This document shows, in pieces, positions 1 to 10,335 of a stretch of 64,000 bases of DNA. The DNA lies in the NCBI RefSeq assembly GCF_001676155.1, contig NZ_LZEW01000001.1, positions 1,054,001 to 1,118,000 of the forward strand, given 5' to 3'. Position 1 is the stretch's first letter, and every line of letters begins with the position of its first letter. A program made the position numbers and the translations under genes. A model generated the notes under the pieces. The model had not been told where the DNA came from, did not search any database, and saw nothing but the letters and a program-made list of their open reading frames with translations. The DNA comes from Morganella psychrotolerans (GTDB taxonomy: Bacteria > Pseudomonadota > Gammaproteobacteria > Enterobacterales > Enterobacteriaceae).

Positions 1-555
1 ATCCTCACCGCTAACCTGATGATAAAATATTGTCAGCAGCAGGCAATACCGGTGGTAGCCAGCCGGGATTGGCATCCGGCAAATCATCTGAGCTTTGCGG
101 TCAACTCAGGAACGGTTGTCGGTGAATGCGGTGAGCTTAACGGACAACCACAGGTGTGGTGGCCGGTTCATTGTGTGCAGCACAGCCCGGGTGCGGATTT
201 GCATCCCGACCTGAACAAACAGGGTATCGGGCACATTATTTTCAAAGGTGAAACCCCACAGATTGACAGTTACAGTGCGTTTTATGATAACGACCACCAG
301 CGCCCGACAGCCCTTCTTTCCCTGCTTGCCGCACAGAATATTACCCGGCTGGTTATCCTCGGGATAGCCACCGATTACTGTGTGAAATTTACGGTGTTTG
401 ATGCGCTGGCGGAAGGTTTTGCGGTAACAGTGATAACGGATGGTTGCCGGGGCGTCAATTTACAGGAAAATGACAGCAATAACGCGCTGAAAGAAATGGA
501 AAAACAGGGTGCGGTGTTACAGACCTGCGCGCAATTTTGCAGCACAAAAATCTGA
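1..555 (+). CDS. pncA: Nicotinamidase, 5' truncated by window edge
   Basis: Nicotinamidase hydrolyses nicotinamide to nicotinate and ammonia in cytoplasmic NAD salvage; the enzyme also deamidates pyrazinamide. The open frame runs from base 1 to the stop at 553-555, so the N-terminal part, including the catalytic Asp region, lies outside the window. Visible are the metal-binding DWHPANH motif (codons from base 67), a KGE segment that would carry the active-site lysine, and the nucleophile cysteine in ATDYCVKF (TGT at 379-381), followed by the conserved VITDGCRGV stretch. The protein resembles E. coli PncA along its visible length. It converges on yeaC. Confidence 0.93.
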   Translation: MLTANLMIKYCQQQAIPVVASRDWHPANHLSFAVNSGTVVGECGELNGQPQVWWPVHCVQHSPGADLHPDLNKQGIGHIIFKGETPQIDSYSAFYDNDHQRPTALLSLLAAQNITRLVILGIATDYCVKFTVFDALAEGFAVTVITDGCRGVNLQENDSNNALKEMEKQGAVLQTCAQFCSTKI

Positions 556-622
556 CAACAGCTCTGACAACAGATAAGACAGACGCGGGACAGCGGCATT
601 TCTGCGCAGTCCCGGTTGGTGC

Positions 623-898
623 TCAGTCCTGCGGCCGGATGGTCGCCAGGTGTGTATCACTGAACAGGGCTTTCAGCGCCTGTTTGGATTTCAGGCTGAT
701 CTCCCCGTTCACACCAATGGTCATGTGCTCCGGGTCCTCGTTATGACGGGACTGCCATATCATCACCAGTTGCAGGCTGCTGCTCTTCTGTGATTCTGTC
801 AGCGGCACGCCATCAGCCCATTTGCCTAACTCGACGGCGGTCACCAGGCGCCGGTATACTTCCGGTGTCATGGCGGACAGCAAATCATCAATTTCCAT
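623..898 (-). CDS. yeaC: DUF1315 family protein YeaC
   Basis: A 91-residue cytoplasmic protein of the DUF1315 (YeaC) family; its function is unknown. The N-terminus MEIDDLLSAMTPEVYRRL and the central VELGKWADG and LVMIWQSRHN segments match the E. coli YeaC pattern, and the length is normal for the family. It lies between convergent pncA and co-directional msrB, the same neighbourhood as in E. coli, where yeaC sits beside pncA and msrB. The start is preceded by a purine-rich stretch (GGAAGGAGT-like on the minus strand), which supports it. Confidence 0.85.
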   Translation of the reverse strand: MEIDDLLSAMTPEVYRRLVTAVELGKWADGVPLTESQKSSSLQLVMIWQSRHNEDPEHMTIGVNGEISLKSKQALKALFSDTHLATIRPQD

Positions 899-1003
899 TC
901 TTACTCCTTCCCCGAATACGACTGATTTTACCTTTTGATTACATCAAAAAGCTGAATCGTTTTTTCTTTGGTTGATTAAATGTTAAATTGAAAACTTAAC
1001 AGA

Positions 1004-1405
1004 CTAACCTTTTGTTATTTCTTTTGTTTTTTTATCTTCAAAACTCAGTGATGCTGAGTTAATGCAATACCGCTGCCCTGTCGGCGCAGGTCCGTCAGGA
1101 AAAACGTGCCCGAGATGCGCATCACAATGCCCACAGCGGGTCTCAATACGATGCATGCCATGAGAGCTGTCGTCAATATACCGGATCGCACTTTTGCTGA
1201 CAGGTTCATAAAAACTTGGCCAGCCGCAGCCTGCATCAAATTTAGTATCAGAATAAAAAACAGGGGAATCGCAGCAAATACAACGATATACACCCTGGTC
1301 TTCATTATATAGCAGGCGGCCGGTAAACGGATGCTCTGTTCCTGCCTCCTGTGTGACGTAGCGCTGAATATCTGTCAGTGCAGGTTTTTTTTCAGTCCCG
1401 GACAT
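1004..1405 (-). CDS. msrB: Peptide-methionine (R)-S-oxide reductase
   Basis: MsrB reduces the R-epimer of methionine sulfoxide in oxidised proteins, using thioredoxin. The 133-residue product carries the structural zinc cysteines as two CxxC pairs (C42/C45 and C91/C94), the [10 protein letters not shown] core motif and the catalytic cysteine C114 within RYCIN. Length and motifs are those of the single-domain enterobacterial enzyme. It is transcribed away from gapA, with about 340 bases of shared upstream sequence holding the gapA control region. No signal peptide is visible, so it should act in the cytoplasm. Confidence 0.95.
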   Translation of the reverse strand: MSGTEKKPALTDIQRYVTQEAGTEHPFTGRLLYNEDQGVYRCICCDSPVFYSDTKFDAGCGWPSFYEPVSKSAIRYIDDSSHGMHRIETRCGHCDAHLGHVFPDGPAPTGQRYCINSASLSFEDKKTKEITKG

Positions 1406-1523
1406 TGCTGAATCCTTATCATTATTCTGTAACCCAAACTAAAGTATAAGGGTAACAAAAAATTAACAACCTGTGGCCGGATGTTATTCTAAACGTGTCC
1501 TGTCAGCATTGACACCGCTTATT

Positions 1524-1539
1524 TGTGATGTGATTCACA
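1524..1539 (+). promoter_or_regulatory. CRP-cAMP binding site upstream of gapA
   Basis: The sequence TGTGATGTGATTCACA is a perfect match to the CRP core TGTGA-N6-TCACA. Its centre (1531.5) lies 61.5 bases from a start point predicted 7-8 bases after the GATAAT box at 1580-1585. That is the classical class I activator spacing, and the -35 region (around 1557-1562) is poor, as expected of an activator-dependent promoter. It could also act on divergent msrB. Confidence 0.75.
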
Positions 1540-1579
1540 TTTATGTGCCATGCCCGCTGTCTTTCTTGCGCTAACTCCC

Positions 1580-1585
1580 GATAAT
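1580..1585 (+). promoter_or_regulatory. Probable -10 box of a CRP-dependent gapA promoter
   Basis: GATAAT is the best -10 hexamer downstream of the CRP site. It would give a leader of about 150 bases before gapA. A second possible promoter lies nearer the gene: TTGACG at 1674-1679 followed after 16 bases by TAACTT at 1696-1701. Multiple promoters are usual for enterobacterial gapA. Confidence 0.5.
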
Positions 1586-1727
1586 AGCGGCGACAAATTT
1601 ACTGAAAGTGGCGATTTGTTACGCGAAATTGAGTATTTTTTCTGTCAGATGACATTACTTGACACGATTCCGCTTGACGGCTGGCAAGGTTTTGGTAACT
1701 TTAGTAGCAACTTTAATTCACTAATAA

Positions 1728-2741
<1,014 letters not shown>

Positions 2742-2764
2742 ATCTGCATTCATTTTATCCTGAC

Positions 2765-2795
2765 AAAGAGCCGCTGATGCGGCTCTTTTGTTTTT
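2765..2795 (+). terminator. Rho-independent terminator of gapA
   Basis: A ten-base-pair stem (2765-2774 with 2779-2788) has a four-base TGAT loop and runs into T-rich sequence. It lies 24 bases after the gapA stop. Confidence 0.85.
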
Positions 2796-2855
2796 CAGTG
2801 AACAGACGTAAAGTACAAAGAGAACTTTATTTTTTTCATTTCAAAAGGGTAAATT

Positions 2856-3737
2856 ATGATTGAGCGCCTTCTTGCATTACCTGTCGTCAGTCCGATCACT
2901 CCCTCTCTGTCACAGCGCCAGATGGGTGAACTGCCCGTTATTGTGATCGACCATCCGAAAGTCCGCGCGGCAGTCAGTTATCAGGGCGCACACGTACTCG
3001 CGTGGCAGCCGGCAGAGGCTGAACATCCCGGATTATGGCTCAGTGAAAACAGCGCGTTTACCCCGGGCGTGCCGGTACGCGGCGGGATCCCAATCTGCTG
3101 GCCGTGGTTCGGTCCGGTACAGGCTCCGGCTCACGGATTTGCCCGCACAATGCAGTGGGATTTTACCGCACACAATGAAAATGAAGACGGTGTTTTTCTG
3201 ACCTTCACCCTGCGTGACAGTGCAGAAACCCGCAAAATATGGCCTCACGAATTCACACTGATTGCCCGTATCCGCCTGGGGGAAACCTGCGAGGTTGAAC
3301 TTGAGGCTTACGGGCAGTATCAGGCAACCGCCGCGCTGCACAGCTATTTTACCGTCGGGGATATCGCACAGATTAGTGTTACCGGTCTGGGACAGCATGT
3401 GGTGGATAAACTGGCTCAGCGCGAAACCTATACCGATGATGACAAGCTGATTTTTCAGGGACGTACAGACCGCATCTATACCGAGCCGGAGCAGTGCAGT
3501 TATATCCGCGATAAAAAACTGAAACGGACGATTGAAGTCGTGCATTTTCATCACAGCGATGTGGTGTGCTGGAACCCCGGCGCTGCGTTATCCGCTGATA
3601 TGAAAGATATGACGGATGACGGTTATAAAACCATGGTATGTGTCGAAAGCGCGCGGATTAATCACCCTATGGCCCCTCAGGGCGATAAACCCTCTCATCT
3701 CTCTGTCCGTGTCAGCCTGAATCCTGAAATCGCCTGA
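2856..3737 (+). CDS. yeaD: D-hexose-6-phosphate mutarotase YeaD
   Basis: A 293-residue aldose 1-epimerase-like protein of the glucose-6-phosphate 1-epimerase family, which interconverts alpha and beta anomers of hexose 6-phosphates. The segments VRGGIPICWPWFGP and HGFARTMQW, then ALHSYFTVGD with its catalytic-type histidine, are typical of the YeaD beta-sandwich. No signal peptide is present, so it is cytoplasmic. It follows gapA as in E. coli but lies beyond the gapA terminator, with its own AAAGGG ribosome-binding region just before the ATG. Confidence 0.9.
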   Translation: MIERLLALPVVSPITPSLSQRQMGELPVIVIDHPKVRAAVSYQGAHVLAWQPAEAEHPGLWLSENSAFTPGVPVRGGIPICWPWFGPVQAPAHGFARTMQWDFTAHNENEDGVFLTFTLRDSAETRKIWPHEFTLIARIRLGETCEVELEAYGQYQATAALHSYFTVGDIAQISVTGLGQHVVDKLAQRETYTDDDKLIFQGRTDRIYTEPEQCSYIRDKKLKRTIEVVHFHHSDVVCWNPGAALSADMKDMTDDGYKTMVCVESARINHPMAPQGDKPSHLSVRVSLNPEIA

Positions 3738-3770
3738 CGGCAGTTACAGCGACGAATAGCCGGTAACAAA

Positions 3771-4373
3771 TTACCGGCGTTCATCCACCGTCAGTAATAA
3801 CGGTGAGTCAAACATTGATTTGGGGGAGATCACCGTTTCATTCAGCGGGATACGGTTACCGTAGCGCTCTTTCATTTTAGCTCTGACCGCCGGTGATGAC
3901 AGGTCAAACTCACGCAATGTCTGCAATTTCCCGATCTCTGTGCCGGATGCATTTTTGTATATCTTCCAGACCAGCTCAGAGCAGTAGATCCGCTCATCAT
4001 CCCATGAAAATGTCAGGTCATAAGGCCGCGACTGATAACGGAGCGCTTCCTGATACAGTGCCTTTTTCTGCGATCCCGTCAGCGGTGTGCGCAGCCGTTT
4101 CAGCACATAATGACCGGAAACGCCCCGTGCAACCCACTGTTTCAGCGGCGTAAATTTCACAACATCTGCCGCTTCATACACATAAGGTTTCCCGTCACGC
4201 AGCAGAATAATACCCATATGACTGTAGGGCGAATGCGTGGCTTTCTGAATGGCGGCACTTTGGGATGAACGCGAGGTGTGGAAAATAATATCGCCCTGTT
4301 GCGGTTGCAGGGCAAATACGGGGGCGGTGAAAAAACAAAAGAGTAATAACAGGTTGCGCACTGATATTATCAT
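3771..4373 (-). CDS. yiiX: YiiX-type permuted NlpC/P60 (YebB/YiiX) hydrolase
   Basis: A 200-residue exported protein of the YiiX family, permuted papain-like cysteine hydrolases probably acting on amide bonds in the cell envelope or in lipids. A signal peptide (LLLLFCFFTAPVFA) is followed by the family hallmarks QQGDIIFHTSRSSQS, HSPYSHMGI (catalytic-type His) and RIYCSELVWK (catalytic-type Cys). I chose the ATG at 4373, which has an AGGAGA ribosome-binding site 7 bases upstream, over one eight codons earlier with no such site. It matches E. coli YiiX over nearly its full length, although it sits here beside yeaD and mipA. The enzymatic substrate is unknown. Confidence 0.82.
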   Translation of the reverse strand: MIISVRNLLLLFCFFTAPVFALQPQQGDIIFHTSRSSQSAAIQKATHSPYSHMGIILLRDGKPYVYEAADVVKFTPLKQWVARGVSGHYVLKRLRTPLTGSQKKALYQEALRYQSRPYDLTFSWDDERIYCSELVWKIYKNASGTEIGKLQTLREFDLSSPAVRAKMKERYGNRIPLNETVISPKSMFDSPLLLTVDERR

Positions 4374-4452
4374 GCGTCGTCTCCTGTGAAATGCCATAAA
4401 AAAACTGCACCGGACAGCCTGTCAGGTGCAGCTCAGTAGTCTGTCTGTTTTA

Positions 4453-5211
4453 TCAGAAGCTATAAGTTACGCCGGTCCACAGAATTGAGGCGGTTTTTTT
4501 ATCCACCATCGGGCTGTCTTTGGCTTCATTCGGTAACAGGTCAATACGACCCATTGCGAACGCTGACCAATTATCATCAAACTTATAATTTCCTGTCACT
4601 TCAATATACGGCATAAAACTGCTGCCCGGACGGTATTCATCCAGACCGCTGCGGCGGGATTCTGTATCGGTTATGCCGTATTCATAGCGGTTCTGGCGCT
4701 CACTCTTCCAGACAACCCCGACACCCGGCTGAAGTGACCAGCTATCACCTTTAACGTTGTAGAGGTAAGCGCCATCAAAGCGCATGCCGTCACTTTTCCC
4801 GAGGATATCACCGGAGAAATTAGCGCGCAATGTTCCCCACTCTTCATGATGACGATAGCTCATGCCCGCCATCGCTGTATCACGACGGTTATCAAGCTTG
4901 CGCATACGGGAATCTTTATTATCTTTAGCGCGGTAAGCCTGCGGATAGTAATAAAGATCGACAGAAAGCTGATCTTTCTTATCATTCCACAGATAGTAAC
5001 CCGTCGCTAACGTATGGAAATAAAAGTTTTTACCATCATAGTTAACCATCGGAACCGGCATGAATTTATCTGACGTTTTTGTCCCGCGATAGGCCTGTTC
5101 CTGGTATAAAACAGAGGCCCCGACAGACCACTTGCCGTCATCCGCCAATGCGGAGGCAGACAATGACGCCAGCACTGCCGTTGCCAGCAAACCGATTATT
5201 TTCTTATGCAT
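4453..5211 (-). CDS. mipA: MipA/OmpV family outer-membrane protein
   Basis: A 252-residue outer-membrane beta-barrel protein. In E. coli, MipA scaffolds MltA and PBP1b during murein synthesis. An N-terminal signal peptide (MHKKIIGLLATAVLASLSASALA) precedes a mature part starting DDGKWSVGAS, with alternating aromatic beta-strands, and the protein ends in the C-terminal phenylalanine (VTYSF) typical of outer-membrane proteins. The ATG at 5211 has an AGGA box seven bases upstream and was preferred to an in-frame start ten codons earlier. In E. coli mipA also lies close to gapA/yeaD, which supports orthology. Confidence 0.85.
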   Translation of the reverse strand: MHKKIIGLLATAVLASLSASALADDGKWSVGASVLYQEQAYRGTKTSDKFMPVPMVNYDGKNFYFHTLATGYYLWNDKKDQLSVDLYYYPQAYRAKDNKDSRMRKLDNRRDTAMAGMSYRHHEEWGTLRANFSGDILGKSDGMRFDGAYLYNVKGDSWSLQPGVGVVWKSERQNRYEYGITDTESRRSGLDEYRPGSSFMPYIEVTGNYKFDDNWSAFAMGRIDLLPNEAKDSPMVDKKTASILWTGVTYSF

Positions 5212-5339
5212 TATTATTTCCTGAGTTAAATTCGTCTGCAAATTACAGTGATACGTATTCGCACAGTGATATATTTTACCGTGAATGATAATTCAGTAAT
5301 GATTAAAATTACAAATATTTACTGTATCAAAACGTGCCG

Positions 5340-7640
5340 TTAACATGTTCCGAAACCACTCAGGGCGGCAATAACTGCCTGTCCGGCAGCGATCCCGCCA
5401 TCCCCGCACGGAAGCTGGCGGGGTTCAAGAATGTGGCGGTGAGTTAATCCTGCCTTAATAAAGCTACGTAATAACCGGTTATTAAATACCCCGCCGGAGA
5501 GCACAACGGTATTGGTCTGATACTGTTCTGCGGCGTTATCTGCCATTTTTGCAAAAGTATTGGTCAGCATGACATGGAAGCGGAAGGCTTTTTCAGCTGA
5601 TGTCAGCGAACCATCCGCCAGCATCATCCAGAGCGGAAGCAGATTAATCGTATTATCCGGATTAACCGGTAGTGACTTCGTTGTTCTCATTCCACCCTGG
5701 TTGTGACACTGTAACGCATGTGATTCCAATGCACAGGCGGCTTCACCTTCCCAGCTTACCGGACCGGAGATCAATCCCAGCGCACAGGCAACCGCATCGA
5801 ACAATCGCCCGCAAGATGATACGCGGGGCGAATTAATTCCCTGTTCAATGGCTTTTATCAGTAATTCACAGCCCTGTTCAGGCAAACGGGCTGACAACGG
5901 TGAGTCCGCTGATAGTCCGGCATGATGCAGGTGCGCCAGCAAATTACGCCACGGCTGTGTTGCCGCTTTGTCTCCGCCCGGCAAACTCACGGCGGGCAGG
6001 CCGCCGGTGCGGATCATGTTACGGTAATCCCCCGCCAGTACTTCGCCGCCCCACAACTGATTGTCTGCACCAAACCCAAGGCCATCCAGCGCAATACCGA
6101 CAACCACACCATCCTCCTGCCGCCAGCCGTGCTCTGCCAGACAGGCAGCAATATGGGCATGATGATGATACACAGGTATAAACGGCACCTGCCAGGCTGC
6201 GGCGAGCGCCATTGCGGTTTTATGGCTGACATACCCGGGATGCGCATCCGCAGCGACTGCCTGAGGGTGCACCTGATAAATCTGCTGAAACAGTGCCAGT
6301 GATGCCTCCTGTTGCGCCTGCACGGAAAGGTCATCAAGATCACCAAGATGGGGTCCGGTAATCAGCTGGTGATGATGCAAAAAACAAAATGCATTTTTCA
6401 GATCCCCGCCCAACGCCAGTATTGACGGCGTTTCTCTGCCGGTCACTGCACTGATATCGATCGTATCCGGCACATAGCCCCGCGCCCGGCGCAGCATCTG
6501 GTTACCGTCTTTCTGATAACGAACAAGGGAATCATCTGCACGCTGAATGATTTCGCGGTTATGCAGCAAAAAGACATCGGCAATCGTATTAAGTTGTTCA
6601 AATGCGGTGGTGCTATCAAGCGCCGGTGTATGACCGGAGGCATTACCGGATGTCATCACCAACGGGCGCTGACTGTCATGCAGCAGCAGATGCTGCAATG
6701 GGTTAGACGGTAACATAATGCCGATTTCACACAAATTCGGTGCTATCAGCGGTGATAATGCAGCGAACAGCCGGGGTTCTTCAATTAACACAATCGGCGC
6801 TGCCGGGCTTTTTAATAATGTCACCAGCGCCGCATCAGGTTCGTGTCCCAGACAGGCAGCCAGCCAGTCGACTGAGGGGATCATCACAGCAAACGGTTTT
6901 GCCGGGCGGTGTTTGCGAACCCGTAATTTCGCGACCGCATCACTGTTTTGTGCATCAACAGCAAGATGAAAGCCGCCAAGCCCCTGCATAGCCAGAATAT
7001 TGCCATTGTGCAGTTGCCTGACACTCTCAGCGATTGCATCGTTATGACGCGCCACCACCTGCTGATTCACACCCGTCAGCCAGATTTGTGGTCCGCAGTC
7101 AGGACAGGCATTCGGCTGCGCATGGAAGCGCCGGTCGCCCGGGTCTTCATACTCTTTCTGACATACCGGACAAAACGGGAAAACAGACATCGCCGTATTG
7201 GGGCGGTCGTACGGCATGCTGCGGATAATAGTGAAACGCGGTCCGCAATGGGTGCAATTTATGAACGGATAACGGTAGCGGCGGTTTTGCGGGTCAAATA
7301 ATTCTGCGCGGCAGGCATCACAGGTGGCGGCATCCGGAATAATTTCCGTGTCCATCTCACCATGCCCGCTGGCACAAATAACAAAGGCCGCCGGATGCTG
7401 TGCAAAGGTATAGTCGTGCTGCTCAATACTATCTATCCGCGCGAGTGGCGGACACTGAGCCTGTAACCGGGCAATAAACCCGGCAACATCGGCACTTTTT
7501 AACAGGTGAACAAGCACCCCTTCGCTGTCATTACTGACATCACCGCACAGCGCCATCTGGTGCGCTATCTGCCAGACTGCGGGACGAAACCCGACGCCCT
7601 GAACTTTACCTTTAACCCGTATTGCCACACCCGCAATCAT
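5340..7640 (-). CDS. hypF: Carbamoyltransferase HypF, [NiFe]-hydrogenase maturation
   Basis: HypF makes the carbamoyl group that becomes the CN ligands of [NiFe]-hydrogenase, transferring it to HypE. In order the 766-residue protein has an acylphosphatase domain (KVQGVGFRP), a region with CxxC zinc-finger pairs (CDAC, CTHC, CPVC, CPDC), a YrdC-like domain (ARKHRPAKP-type motif) and a C-terminal Kae1-like domain with HHHAH and VVLSGGVFNN. I chose the ATG at 7640, aligned with the E. coli start and preceded by GGAG at six bases; an upstream in-frame ATG adds 16 residues. No other hydrogenase or hyp gene lies nearby. Codons are intact throughout. Confidence 0.95.
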   Translation of the reverse strand: MIAGVAIRVKGKVQGVGFRPAVWQIAHQMALCGDVSNDSEGVLVHLLKSADVAGFIARLQAQCPPLARIDSIEQHDYTFAQHPAAFVICASGHGEMDTEIIPDAATCDACRAELFDPQNRRYRYPFINCTHCGPRFTIIRSMPYDRPNTAMSVFPFCPVCQKEYEDPGDRRFHAQPNACPDCGPQIWLTGVNQQVVARHNDAIAESVRQLHNGNILAMQGLGGFHLAVDAQNSDAVAKLRVRKHRPAKPFAVMIPSVDWLAACLGHEPDAALVTLLKSPAAPIVLIEEPRLFAALSPLIAPNLCEIGIMLPSNPLQHLLLHDSQRPLVMTSGNASGHTPALDSTTAFEQLNTIADVFLLHNREIIQRADDSLVRYQKDGNQMLRRARGYVPDTIDISAVTGRETPSILALGGDLKNAFCFLHHHQLITGPHLGDLDDLSVQAQQEASLALFQQIYQVHPQAVAADAHPGYVSHKTAMALAAAWQVPFIPVYHHHAHIAACLAEHGWRQEDGVVVGIALDGLGFGADNQLWGGEVLAGDYRNMIRTGGLPAVSLPGGDKAATQPWRNLLAHLHHAGLSADSPLSARLPEQGCELLIKAIEQGINSPRVSSCGRLFDAVACALGLISGPVSWEGEAACALESHALQCHNQGGMRTTKSLPVNPDNTINLLPLWMMLADGSLTSAEKAFRFHVMLTNTFAKMADNAAEQYQTNTVVLSGGVFNNRLLRSFIKAGLTHRHILEPRQLPCGDGGIAAGQAVIAALSGFGTC

Positions 7641-7744
7641 AAAACGCTCCAGACTGATTTCAACCGATACCCTGATTTCAATCAACATAGTGTACAGCGG
7701 TCAGATGTACGGGTTATTTAGCCAGATCAGAAAAAAGCGGAATT

Positions 7745-7867
7745 TATACCCTTTCATTCAAACTGCAGGTTCGTTGGCCGCACTCAACCAGCCGGGTCAC
7801 ATACTAATGTATGCTCCCCGTCTATCTTCCCTTGCCGCCTGCCTGCATCCTGAATGACGTTGAGTAT
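7745..7867 (-). repeat. ERIC (IRU) element, full length
   Basis: An approximately 123-base imperfect palindrome in reverse orientation, bounded by TATACCC and GAGTAT ends, with the core GGGTCACATACTAATGTATG. It matches the enterobacterial repetitive intergenic consensus (GTGAC/CTGGGG-type core, TGCAGnTTG shoulder). It sits between divergently spaced hypF and the 3' end of dadX. Confidence 0.85.
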
Positions 7868-7875
7868 GCCTGAAA

Positions 7876-8946
7876 TCAGTCAGTTATCACTACCGACACC
7901 CGCCGTGCCAGCGCCGTCAGCAATTCATAGCCGATTGTTCCCGCATGCATGGCAACCTCATCCACCGGCAGAGATTTCCCCCACAGCTCCACCGGTGTGC
8001 CGATATCCGCCGCCGGGCACTCAGAGATATCAACCGTCAGCATATCCATGGAAATACGCCCTGCCAGCGGACAGCGCTGTCCTTCAATCCATACCGGTGT
8101 GCCGTCCGGCGCATGGCGGGGATAACCATCGGCGTAGCCACAGGCAATAGTGGCAATGCGCATGGGTTTATCTGCGGTAAACCGGCTGCCGTAACCGACT
8201 GTATCTCCGGCTGCAATATAATGAACTGCAATAATTTCACTGCGTAGTGTCATCGCCGGCTTTAGTGCAAATTCCGCAATATCTGCATAATTTCCGGAGG
8301 GCGATGCCCCGTAAAGAATAATTCCGCAGCGGACTTCATCACCCCGCGAATCCGGCTCCCACAGTGCAGCCGCTGAATTAGCCAGACAGTGCGGCAGATT
8401 CAGGGAGCTGAATAGCGCAATGCGTGACATCTGCTGATGAATACCGGCAGTCAGATCTGCATCAGAAAAATGGCTCATCAGGGTAATATTATGCACCTGC
8501 GGCACTATTTTCAGACGCTGGAGTGCATTCAGATAAGATGCGGGAGAAAACCCCAGCCGGTTCATGCCGCTGTTCAGCTTGAGATAAACATTTAACGGAT
8601 GAATAAGTGAGGCATCTTCAATTGCCTTTAACTGCCAGTCACTGTGTACCGATGTTGATAACTGATAACGGTCAATCAGCGCCAGATCCTCTGGCTGAAA
8701 AAAGCCTTCCAGCAGCAGAATGGGTTTCTGCCAGCCCCGCTCCCGCAGCGTGACCGCGTCTGTAAAATCCAGCAGCGCAATACCATCGGCTTCAGCCAGT
8801 GCCGGGAGGATCCGTTCAATACCATGACCATAGGCATCTGCTTTAACCACCGCCCACACCAGGGACGGGCTGACAATACGGCTTACCTGCGCCAGATTAT
8901 GGCGGATGGCATCATTATGAATAACTGCCTGTATCGGACGCGGCAT
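7876..8946 (-). CDS. dadX: Catabolic alanine racemase DadX
   Basis: A PLP-dependent alanine racemase of 356 residues that converts L- to D-alanine for oxidation by DadA and for murein synthesis. The PLP lysine is K35 in WAVVKADAYG; the opposite-face tyrosine is in the VGYGSRF segment. DadX-like motifs include LYLEGFF-type EGFF, LNSGMNRLGF and GCGYADGYPRH-type sequences. I used the ATG at 8946, which aligns with the E. coli DadX start and has CAGGAG upstream, though 11 bases away; an ATG 13 codons upstream lies in the repeat-derived spacer. It is the downstream gene of a dadA-dadX operon, split from dadA by a short ERIC remnant. Confidence 0.92.
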   Translation of the reverse strand: MPRPIQAVIHNDAIRHNLAQVSRIVSPSLVWAVVKADAYGHGIERILPALAEADGIALLDFTDAVTLRERGWQKPILLLEGFFQPEDLALIDRYQLSTSVHSDWQLKAIEDASLIHPLNVYLKLNSGMNRLGFSPASYLNALQRLKIVPQVHNITLMSHFSDADLTAGIHQQMSRIALFSSLNLPHCLANSAAALWEPDSRGDEVRCGIILYGASPSGNYADIAEFALKPAMTLRSEIIAVHYIAAGDTVGYGSRFTADKPMRIATIACGYADGYPRHAPDGTPVWIEGQRCPLAGRISMDMLTVDISECPAADIGTPVELWGKSLPVDEVAMHAGTIGYELLTALARRVSVVITD

Positions 8947-8972
8947 AAAATAGATGGCTCCTGTTCTGTTAA

Positions 8973-9031
8973 TAACCTTATTCATTCAAACTACAGGTTC
9001 GTTGGCGGCATCCTGAATGACGTCGGGTATA
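8973..9031 (-). repeat. Short, internally deleted ERIC element inside the dad operon
   Basis: About 59 bases that keep both ERIC ends (CATTCAAACTACAGGTTCG on one side, CATCCTGAATGACG on the other) but lack the central core. It fills most of the 90-base dadA-dadX spacer and would be present in the dadAX transcript as a hairpin. Confidence 0.75.
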
Positions 9032-9036
9032 TTATG

Positions 9037-10335
9037 TTATGCGGTATGCAACTGCTGCGGAATAACCAGCTTTGTTTTAAACCCGTTCAGGTAGCGGGAA
9101 ACCGCCAGGTCATCTGCGCGGATAGCGGTCTGGTGTCCGGTCATAATATCAGCCAGAAGTTGCCCGCTGCCGCAGGCCATCGTCCAGCCGAGTGTGCCGT
9201 GTCCGGTATTAAGGAACAGATTTTTATATGCTGTCGGACCGACAATCGGTGTACCGTCCGGTGTCATCGGGCGCAATCCTGTCCAGAATGTCGCTTTTGT
9301 TATGTCCCCGCCGCCGCCATAAAGATCCTGTACCACCATTTTCAGTGTTTCACAGCGCCGTTTCACAATATCCAGATTAAACCCGGTGACTTCCGCCATG
9401 CCCCCGACACGGATGCGTTCATCAAAGCGCGTTACGGCAATTTTATATGTTTCATCCAGCACGGTTGAGACAGGCGCACGGCTGACATCGGCTATCGGCA
9501 TGGTCAGTGAATAGCCTTTGAGCGGATAAACCGGCACTGAAATGTGACCGCGTAACAACTGAGTTGAGTAAGAGCCGAGTGCAACCACATACTGGTCGCC
9601 GGTGATCACTTCTTCATCACAAATAACACCGCTGACGCGATCACCGCTATACTGAAGCCGGTGAATATTCACGCCGAAACGAAATTTCACCCCTGCCTGC
9701 CGCGCCATTTCCGCCAGGCGTTTGGTGAATAAATTACAATCGCCTGTTTCATCATTCGGTAATTGCAAACCACCACTGAGCTTGTGCTCCACATGCGCCA
9801 GCGCAGGCTCTGCCTCATGAATTTCACCGGCACTCAGTAACCGGTAAGGCACACCCTCCTGCGTCAGGACGGCGATATCATTGGCGGCATTATCCAGCTG
9901 TTTTTGTGTACGGAACAGTTGCAATGTGCCGCCCGACCGCCCTTCATACTGAATACCGGTTTCTGCCCGCAGGGTTTGCAGACAGTCCCGGCTGTATTCG
10001 GCAATGCGGACCATGCGGCTTTTGTTCATCACATAATAATCAGCACCGCAATTGCGTAGCATCTGCCACATCCAGCGTAACTGAAACAAGGAACCATCCG
10101 GACGGATTGCCAGCGGCGCATGTTTTTCAAACATCCACTTTACCGCTTTCAGGGGAATGCCGGGCGCACCCCATGGTGTCGCGTAGCCGGGTGAAATTTG
10201 TCCGGCATTGCCGAAGCTTGTCTCTTCTGCTGCGGCAGACTGCCGGTCAATCACGGTCACATTGTGGCCTTTTTGCGAGAGATACCAGGCTGTTGTAACT
10301 CCGATAACACCACTTCCCAGGATGACAACGTTCAT
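9037..10335 (-). CDS. dadA: D-amino acid dehydrogenase, FAD-dependent
   Basis: DadA oxidises D-alanine (and other D-amino acids) to pyruvate and ammonia, passing electrons to the respiratory chain at the inner membrane. The 432-residue product begins with a Rossmann FAD-binding motif VILGSGVIG and shows the DadA-type segments [21 protein letters not shown] and [14 protein letters not shown] near the C-terminus. The length matches the family. It is the first gene of the dadA-dadX operon. The upstream spacer of about 420 bases is AT-rich and probably carries its promoter; no regulator site could be identified with confidence. Confidence 0.95.
   Translation of the reverse strand: MNVVILGSGVIGVTTAWYLSQKGHNVTVIDRQSAAAEETSFGNAGQISPGYATPWGAPGIPLKAVKWMFEKHAPLAIRPDGSLFQLRWMWQMLRNCGADYYVMNKSRMVRIAEYSRDCLQTLRAETGIQYEGRSGGTLQLFRTQKQLDNAANDIAVLTQEGVPYRLLSAGEIHEAEPALAHVEHKLSGGLQLPNDETGDCNLFTKRLAEMARQAGVKFRFGVNIHRLQYSGDRVSGVICDEEVITGDQYVVALGSYSTQLLRGHISVPVYPLKGYSLTMPIADVSRAPVSTVLDETYKIAVTRFDERIRVGGMAEVTGFNLDIVKRRCETLKMVVQDLYGGGGDITKATFWTGLRPMTPDGTPIVGPTAYKNLFLNTGHGTLGWTMACGSGQLLADIMTGHQTAIRADDLAVSRYLNGFKTKLVIPQQLHTA

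Noticed and set aside
5900..7301. Several long open frames antisense to hypF
   Set aside because: They are overlapping antisense frames inside a clearly coding gene with intact domains; no independent start signal.
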